NCBI GenBank assembly: GCA_041584015.1
Contig: JBFHES010000297.1
Coordinates: 1 to 5,114 of the forward strand
DNA length: 5,114 bases
Direction of reading: 5' to 3'
Source: JBFHES01 sp041584015
GTDB lineage: Bacteria > Bacteroidota > Bacteroidia > Bacteroidales > M50B96
In this document: positions 1 through 3,320 of the stretch, piece after piece
How the letters are laid out: every line of letters begins with the position of its first letter
Position numbering within the stretch: the first letter of the stretch is position 1
Translations under genes and position numbers: made by a program
Notes under the pieces: model-generated
Told to the model about the DNA's origin: nothing
The model's database searches: none
What the model saw: the letters and a program-made list of their open reading frames with translations, nothing else

Positions 1-902
1 CCTTCCCTTTTCTTCTGTTCCATACTGCCATCCTGGTCGAAGTCGATGACGCGGGTGGTGCGTTCCGATTGGGTGGTGGTCATCATTTCCTCAACAATCT
101 TCTCGATGGTATCGGCTTCTGACTCAACAGCACCGGTGAGCGGGTAACAACCCAGTGTTCTGAATCGTACCATGCGCATCTCTGCTGTTTCAGCCAGTTC
201 CTTTGGCATGCGTTCATCGTCTACTAACACAAGTGCTCCGTTGTATTCAACAATCGGTCGCGGCTTAGCATAATATAAAGGTACTATTGGGATATTCTCC
301 AAACGTATGTACTGCCAGATGTCCAGTTCGGTCCAGTTGCTGATCGGAAACACCCTGATGGATTCTCCTTTCTGCACCTTGGCGTTATAGATGTTCCACA
401 ACTCAGGACGCTGATTTTTTGGGTCCCATTGATGGAATTTATCACGGAAGGAAAAGATACGTTCCTTTGCACGCGACTTCTCCTCATCGCGACGGGCACC
501 GCCAAATGCGGCATCAAAACCGTATTTATCCAATCCGGCCAGCAAGCCTTGGGTTTTCATCACGTCGGTATGTACCTTGCTTCCGTGAGTAAATGGTCCA
601 ACGCCGGCCTCAAATCCTTCCTTGTTATAGTGTACAATCAAGTCCCAGTTATTCTCTTTGGCATATTGATCGCGAAACTCCACCATCTCTTTGAACTTCC
701 ATTTCGAATCGATGTGCATCAATGGGAACGGAACTTTACCGGGATAAAAAGCCTTCTCCGCCAGGCGCACCATCACAGAGGAGTCTTTCCCAACGGAGTA
801 TAACATTACAGGATTCTCAAACTCCGCTGCCACCTCACGAATGATGTGAATGGCTTCTGCCTCAAGTTCGCGTAAGTTCGTTAAATTATAATTTTCAGAC
901 AT
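1..902 (-). CDS. cysD: Sulfate adenylyltransferase subunit 2 (CysD), 3' end cut by window edge
   Basis: Small catalytic subunit of the heterodimeric CysDN ATP sulfurylase. With the GTPase CysN it makes adenylyl sulfate (APS) and PPi from sulfate and ATP in the cytoplasm. The 300 visible codons match CysD of about 302 residues along their whole length. The N-terminal stretch LEAEAIHIIREVAAEF (13-28) is followed by the PP-loop ATP-binding motif S36-V-G-K-D-S41, then HGSKVHTDVMKT (106-117), GGARRDEEKSRAKER (134-148), WDPKNQRPELW (159-169), VRFRTLGCYPLTGAVES (245-261) and the usual MEQKKRE tail. Only about three C-terminal residues and the stop lie beyond position 1. The ATG at 902-900 gives the normal family N-terminus; its leader is A-rich with no Shine-Dalgarno, as usual in Bacteroidota. 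A 7-bp repeat array ends only 3 bases before the start codon. cysN is expected next, outside the window. Whether the APS/PAPS goes to cysteine synthesis or to sulfation cannot be decided here. Confidence 0.98.
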   Translation of the reverse strand, partial: MSENYNLTNLRELEAEAIHIIREVAAEFENPVMLYSVGKDSSVMVRLAEKAFYPGKVPFPLMHIDSKWKFKEMVEFRDQYAKENNWDLIVHYNKEGFEAGVGPFTHGSKVHTDVMKTQGLLAGLDKYGFDAAFGGARRDEEKSRAKERIFSFRDKFHQWDPKNQRPELWNIYNAKVQKGESIRVFPISNWTELDIWQYIRLENIPIVPLYYAKPRPIVEYNGALVLVDDERMPKELAETAEMRMVRFRTLGCYPLTGAVESEADTIEKIVEEMMTTTQSERTTRVIDFDQDGSMEQKKRE

Positions 903-905
903 TAT

Positions 906-982
906 TGTTTGTTGCTTGAATGTTATTGCTTGTGGGTTGTGGGTTGTAGGTTTATAGCTCGTGGTTCGTGGCTCATAGCTCG
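906..982 (+). repeat. Degenerate 7-bp tandem array A (about 11 units)
   Basis: Eleven consecutive 7-mers in phase fill the gap between the cysD start and the S23 gene. On the plus strand the units look like TGCTTGT, GGGTTGT, TGGTTCG, TAGCTCG. T at unit position 5 is invariant and position 4 is always a pyrimidine. Exact unit copies are GGGTTGT at 934 and 941, and TAGCTCG at 955 and 976 (21 bp = 3 units apart). The phase may continue weakly to about 1003, overlapping the S23 stop codon. No coding potential was seen. Unit type and orientation mirror array B at 1398-1523. Confidence 0.8.
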
Positions 983-998
983 TTACCATTCATTTACA

Positions 999-1364
999 TT
1001 ACATTGATGTTTTAATAGATCTAATCAAACCATTAATCATTTTACCCAAGGTGTATATTTGCTGTTTTAGTGATGTGAGTTCTTCCTCTTGAATCCACTT
1101 TCTTCTTTCCATTAAGATAAAAAGCGTCAGCATTTCATTTAGCGATCCACGAGCGATAAAGAGAAAATGAACAAATTCTTTCTTTGAATACCGACCTTTA
1201 CCCTCAGCAATATTTTGAGGTACGGAGCATGCAGCACTTTCAAGTTGTTCAATGAGACGATAGTGTTTCTTTGTTTCTGAGATTCGTTCTGTAATGCTTA
1301 AGGATTGATCAGCTAAGTCCATCCCAAGTTTCCAAATTTCCAGATCTTCAAAGTCTGCCTTCAT
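999..1364 (-). CDS. S23-type four-helix-bundle protein (23S rRNA-intervening-sequence protein family)
   Basis: A 121-residue soluble protein of the S23/IVS four-helix-bundle family (PF05635/TIGR02436 type). The match covers the full length: F5-E-D-L-E-I-W11 at the N-terminus, IEQLESAACSVPQNIAEGKGR (38-58, family core QL..A..S.P.NIAEG.GR), KKEFVHFLFIARGSLNE (61-77, core EF..FL.IA.GSL.E) and a last helix ending in a GLIRSIK-like stretch. Founding members lie inside intervening sequences of 23S rRNA genes, and the Avd accessory protein of diversity-generating retroelements belongs to the same fold. Neither an rRNA gene nor a reverse transcriptase is visible here. Copies in Bacteroidota are common and their role is largely unknown. 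The gene lies between DUF2061 and cysD, flanked by two heptad repeat arrays in opposite orientation, which suggests later insertion. The ATG at 1364 gives the normal N-terminus; a GGAAG sits only 2 bases upstream of it. Family assignment is secure, function is not. Confidence 0.93.
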   Translation of the reverse strand: MKADFEDLEIWKLGMDLADQSLSITERISETKKHYRLIEQLESAACSVPQNIAEGKGRYSKKEFVHFLFIARGSLNEMLTLFILMERRKWIQEEELTSLKQQIYTLGKMINGLIRSIKTSM

Positions 1365-1397
1365 ATCTTCCAGAACGTATTATCTCTCAAATTTAAG

Positions 1398-1523
1398 TCA
1401 TCACTCATTAGCTAGAACCAGCTACGAGCCACCATCTACGAGCCAACCCTTCATCCCATCGATCACCATCTTATAACTAATAACCAAGAACTGATAACCA
1501 AGAACCAACAACTTAGCACCCAA
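1398..1523 (+). repeat. Degenerate 7-bp tandem array B (about 18 units), inverted relative to array A
   Basis: Eighteen 7-mers in one continuous phase fill the gap between the S23 start region and the DUF2061 stop codon. Units on the plus strand resemble AACCAAG, AACCAAC, GAGCCAC, CATCTAC. AAC begins at 1475, 1482, 1489, 1496, 1503 and 1510, exactly 7 bp apart. TAACCAAGAAC occurs at 1481 and 1495, and CTACGAGCCA at 1422 and 1436, each pair 14 bp (2 units) apart. Read on the minus strand the units become GGTT- and GGCTCGTAG-like, the same words as array A on the plus strand. The middle (about 1447-1467) is the most degenerate. Confidence 0.8.
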
Positions 1524-1525
1524 AC

Positions 1526-1759
1526 CTACCGTTTAAGCTCTTCTCCTTCCTCGTCATGTACGACTCCAAAATGCGATCGGTACCAGATTCGTTCGTGGAA
1601 GTAATAAAGAATTAATTTTACGATTACATCAGCCGAGCCGATGGCGATTCCAATTTTTAAATCTCCGGTTGTAATCCAGCTGATTAAAAATGTTGCTACC
1701 GAAGCAACAACTCTCCATGAGAATGCCTTGGCTACATGTCTTTTTCGTTGTACTGTCAT
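1526..1759 (-). CDS. DUF2061 family small membrane protein
   Basis: A 77-residue protein with the complete DUF2061 (PF09834) pattern: a basic N-terminus (R5-K-R-H), the K11-A-F-S-W15-R16 signature, a first membrane helix over about 17-31 ending at the conserved T-G (31-32), a second helix over about 34-53, then Y-Y-F-H55-E-R57-I-W59 just after it, and a charged acidic tail. It should be an inner-membrane protein with two helices. The biochemical function of the family is not established. In many Bacteroidota it sits with sulfate-activation genes (cysC, cysD, cysN), and it lies beside cysD here, so a role near sulfate uptake or activation is a context-based guess. It is separated from cysD by the S23 gene and its repeat arrays, and from upxY by a 237-bp gap with hairpins and repeats. 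No Shine-Dalgarno precedes the ATG at 1759; the leader is A-rich. Confidence 0.9.
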   Translation of the reverse strand: MTVQRKRHVAKAFSWRVVASVATFLISWITTGDLKIGIAIGSADVIVKLILYYFHERIWYRSHFGVVHDEEGEELKR

Positions 1760-1824
1760 TTTTCAAACTAAAACCCGCGAAGATAGGATGTCGAATGATA
1801 CTGGCAATATTTTTTTATGCTAAA

Positions 1825-1916
1825 AGATTTAAACGTTTGCAGGGTTGAACGTTTAAACGTTGCCACGTGCACACGATCTTTCTTCTAAACTTTGAACTTT
1901 TGACTTTGCACTTTCT
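1825..1916 (+). repeat. Compound degenerate tandem array C (8-bp then 7-bp period)
   Basis: From 1825 the sequence repeats roughly every 8 bp: ACG or a variant begins at 1833, 1841, 1849, 1857, 1865 and 1873 (for example ACGTTTGC, ACGTTTAA, ACGTTGCC). From 1889 it changes to a strict 7-bp period, with ACTTT at 1889, 1896, 1903 and 1910. Seven bases (1882-1888) lie between the two blocks. It occupies most of the upstream region of DUF2061 and contains the hairpin and palindrome listed separately. No ORF of note is present. Confidence 0.65.
1828..1861. promoter_or_regulatory. 10-bp perfect inverted repeat with a 14-bp perfect palindrome
   Basis: TTTAAACGTT (1828-1837) and its exact reverse complement AACGTTTAAA (1848-1857) flank a 10-base loop. 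The right arm is also part of a 14-bp perfect palindrome, AACGTTTAAACGTT (1848-1861). It lies about 70-100 bp upstream of the DUF2061 start. It could be an RNA hairpin, an operator for a dimeric DNA-binding protein, or a by-product of the surrounding octamer repeats. The stem is AT-rich and no U-tract follows directly on either strand, so it is not called a terminator. Confidence 0.45.
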
Positions 1917-1946
1917 GCTTCCTGCCGGGCACAGCTTCGCCTCGTA

Positions 1947-1987
1947 AGTCACAGTGTATTTTCTGTAACTAATAGATTTTCATCTAT
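1947..1987 (-). promoter_or_regulatory. Two RNA hairpins just downstream of upxY
   Basis: Reading leftward from the upxY stop, the first hairpin is ATAGAT-GAAA-ATCTAT (1987-1972), a perfect 6-bp stem closed by a GNRA tetraloop. The next (1970-1947) has an 8-bp stem, AGTTACAG with CTGTGACT, containing one G-U pair and an 8-base loop. Neither is followed by a U-run, so neither is a standard intrinsic terminator. They could be processing or pausing sites between upxY and DUF2061. The structures are visible in the sequence; the role is inferred. Confidence 0.4.
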
Positions 1988-1996
1988 CTAAAACAA

Positions 1997-2518
1997 TCAG
2001 GCTTTTACGGCCTCAACTTTATTCTTATGCACCTCGGCAACCAGACTCATGCCCAGTTCTTCTATTCGTATCCGAAGTGTATGTTTTCCTATTTGTTCAA
2101 TAATACCCGACTTCCCGACCAATGGTCCCTCTGCTATTCGCACAGACTCCTCTTTCTGAAAGCTAACCGAATGATCGGTTGTCTGCTCCAGGAAGACTTT
2201 TATCGCTTCAATTTCATGATCCTTAACAATGGCATGTTTGCCCAGGTAATAGACAAACCGCACAAAGCCAAACACATCATAAAGCTTCTCATAGACCCGA
2301 GGCGTTAAACGCACGAACACATATGAGGTAAATAACACCATCTCGACCTTCTTCTTGCGGTCGCTCCATTGGCGCAACACCATTTTTGTGGGGCAATAGG
2401 ACTCCAGTCCCAATTCCTCCAGCTGTGCAGCAACTTTCTTCTCTGCCTTTGGCCGGGTATAAACCACATGCCATTGAAGCAGGTCATTAGGACTGATATG
2501 TTGCCGTTCGCCTGTCAT
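1997..2518 (-). CDS. UpxY/NusG-like specialised transcription antiterminator
   Basis: A 173-residue NusG paralogue of the UpxY/LoaP/RfaH type, which binds RNA polymerase and promotes transcription through long, usually exopolysaccharide, operons. The NGN domain covers about 14-110: W16-H-V-V-Y-T-R-P-K-A-E26 is the classic opening, followed by the YCPT motif (41-44) and LFTSYVFVRL (62-71), with a region rich in R and K between. A C-terminal KOW-like domain follows (about 124-173) with EGPLVGKSG at 130-138. Length and composition fit UpxY-like proteins rather than housekeeping NusG, and there are no rpl or secE genes nearby. The preceding gene's TAA (2524-2522) is followed at once by GTG (2521) and ATG (2518); the ATG is preferred, the GTG would add one residue. 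Translation is probably coupled. As second gene of the leftward operon it likely acts on this transcription unit and whatever lies downstream. Confidence 0.9.
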   Translation of the reverse strand: MTGERQHISPNDLLQWHVVYTRPKAEKKVAAQLEELGLESYCPTKMVLRQWSDRKKKVEMVLFTSYVFVRLTPRVYEKLYDVFGFVRFVYYLGKHAIVKDHEIEAIKVFLEQTTDHSVSFQKEESVRIAEGPLVGKSGIIEQIGKHTLRIRIEELGMSLVAEVHKNKVEAVKA

Positions 2519-2521
2519 CAC

Positions 2522-3061
2522 TTATTGATCTTTTTTATAGAGCAACAATGGTTCAACATCGGTACTTTGTTCCAGGTAAGCCGTAAATTCCTTTAGGGTA
2601 TACACGATGTAACGCACCTTTCGGCTAATTAATCGCTCAGCTTTCTCCACCAGCTGCATCAGGTAATTCTTGTTTACAATCTCACCAACAAATATTAGGT
2701 CGATGATCTGGCTATCAATGCCACGGGCAAACTTACCTACCAGGAACACCGCTTCAACATCACCCAGCTTATCAATTACATTCTCTATAATTTGATCAAG
2801 CCCAATATGCTTCATCAATAAATTTTTGATATCACCATACAAGGGATGCTGTACATTGGCGCGGAACATTTTCTTATTACCATCAAGATTTGAGCTTAAA
2901 AGCCCCGCACTTTCAAATTTATTTAATTCGATGCGGATGGCATTTGTCGACTCACCAAACTCAGTCTCCAATGATCGCAAATAACCACTGGCGTTACTAT
3001 TCAAGAAAAACTTCAAGAGCAACTTTAACCTTGTTTTTGATGTAATTAGCGTTTCTAACAT
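2522..3061 (-). CDS. Winged-helix regulator with degenerate nucleotidyltransferase-like domain
   Basis: A 179-residue two-domain protein. Residues about 1-70 form an ArsR/MarR-like winged helix: SKTRLKLLLKFFLN, then a recognition-helix-like stretch GESTNAIRIELNKFESAGLL (36-55) and a wing near GNKKMFRAN. Residues about 88-165 resemble a minimal (MNT-type) nucleotidyltransferase: VFLVGKFARGID (105-116) takes the place of GS.ARG, and D121 is the only acid where the fold needs D-x-D, the partner position being I119. Catalysis is therefore doubtful and a sensor or scaffold role more likely. Such genes commonly precede upxY-like genes in Bacteroidota polysaccharide loci (recollection, not searched). 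The start is set at ATG 3061: the upstream TTG at 3082 overlaps the -7 promoter element and would lie outside the mRNA. AAAGGA directly precedes the ATG. The stop abuts the upxY start, so the two are co-translated. Confidence 0.85.
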   Translation of the reverse strand: MLETLITSKTRLKLLLKFFLNSNASGYLRSLETEFGESTNAIRIELNKFESAGLLSSNLDGNKKMFRANVQHPLYGDIKNLLMKHIGLDQIIENVIDKLGDVEAVFLVGKFARGIDSQIIDLIFVGEIVNKNYLMQLVEKAERLISRKVRYIVYTLKEFTAYLEQSTDVEPLLLYKKDQ

Positions 3062-3079
3062 TCCTTTAAAATCGAGTAT

Positions 3080-3110
3080 CAAAATTACTCGTTTTTGTGT
3101 AACTCACAAA
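3080..3110 (-). promoter_or_regulatory. Bacteroidota-type promoter for the leftward operon
   Basis: On the minus strand TTTG (3110-3107, -33 element), a 19-bp spacer and TAATTTTG (3087-3080, matching TAnnTTTG exactly) form the known consensus of the Bacteroidota primary sigma factor. Transcription would begin a few bases further on, about 3075-3072, leaving a leader of only about 11-14 bases before the ATG at 3061. No long antitermination leader fits between promoter and first gene. Confidence 0.75.
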
Positions 3111-3320
3111 TTTCAGTCGCATTTTTTTCAAGCACCTAAAGGAATTGATACCCGGAACTGCATTTTCCTATAAGATGTAGTGAATGCCTGAACATTATGT
3201 ATTTTTTAGTGTTTAAAGCCGCATACGAAATGATGAAAAAGAATTAATCATGAATTTTGCAACGCTACTAAAAAAATAATATAACGACTGAATTATATAG
3301 CTAATCAATAAAAAAACGTA
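3111..3320. other. Divergent intergenic region between the leftward operon and hppA
   Basis: AT-rich, non-coding region that must contain the hppA promoter. No full TTTG-N19-TAnnTTTG match was found on the plus strand; partial -7-like matches are TATTTTTT at 3200 and GAATTTTG at 3252, neither with a good -33 partner. A 9-codon ORF at 3250-3279 is probably chance. No Shine-Dalgarno precedes hppA, only an A-run. No convincing tRNA, small RNA or terminator was seen. Confidence 0.6.

Noticed and set aside
429..803. Plus-strand ORF of 124 codons
   Set aside because: It lies entirely antisense to the well-conserved cysD frame and resembles no known family; a shadow ORF. The same applies to the minus-strand frame at 284-517.
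999..1364. Intervening sequence within a 23S rRNA gene
   Set aside because: Neighbours are protein-coding genes (cysD, DUF2061) and no rRNA sequence is present; only the family name refers to rRNA.
1398..1523. CRISPR array
   Set aside because: Units are 7 bp, contiguous and degenerate, with no repeat-spacer alternation and no cas gene; it is a short tandem array.
906..1523. Diversity-generating retroelement, because the S23 fold is shared with Avd
   Set aside because: There is no reverse transcriptase and no template/variable repeat pair with A-specific changes in the window; the protein is a generic S23 member.
1760..1790. Promoter for DUF2061 (TTAGTTTG close to TAnnTTTG)
   Set aside because: One base off consensus, no TTTG about 19 bp upstream, and it would place the start of transcription at or after the ATG.
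1641..1823. Plus-strand 60-codon ORF
   Set aside because: Antisense to DUF2061, which has complete family motifs; it has no recognisable features of its own.
1828..1857. Intrinsic terminator
   Set aside because: The stem is AT-rich (2 G-C pairs of 10) and no U-run follows directly on either strand.
2027..2596. Overlapping ORFs on both strands inside and around the UpxY-like gene
   Set aside because: The UpxY-like frame shows NGN and KOW motifs throughout; the other frames give low-complexity, Cys/Trp-rich peptides without family features.
3250..3279. Nine-codon leader peptide ORF upstream of hppA (starts MNFATLLKK)
   Set aside because: Too short to support, has no regulatory codon run or attenuator hairpin after it, and no family reason for hppA to be attenuated.
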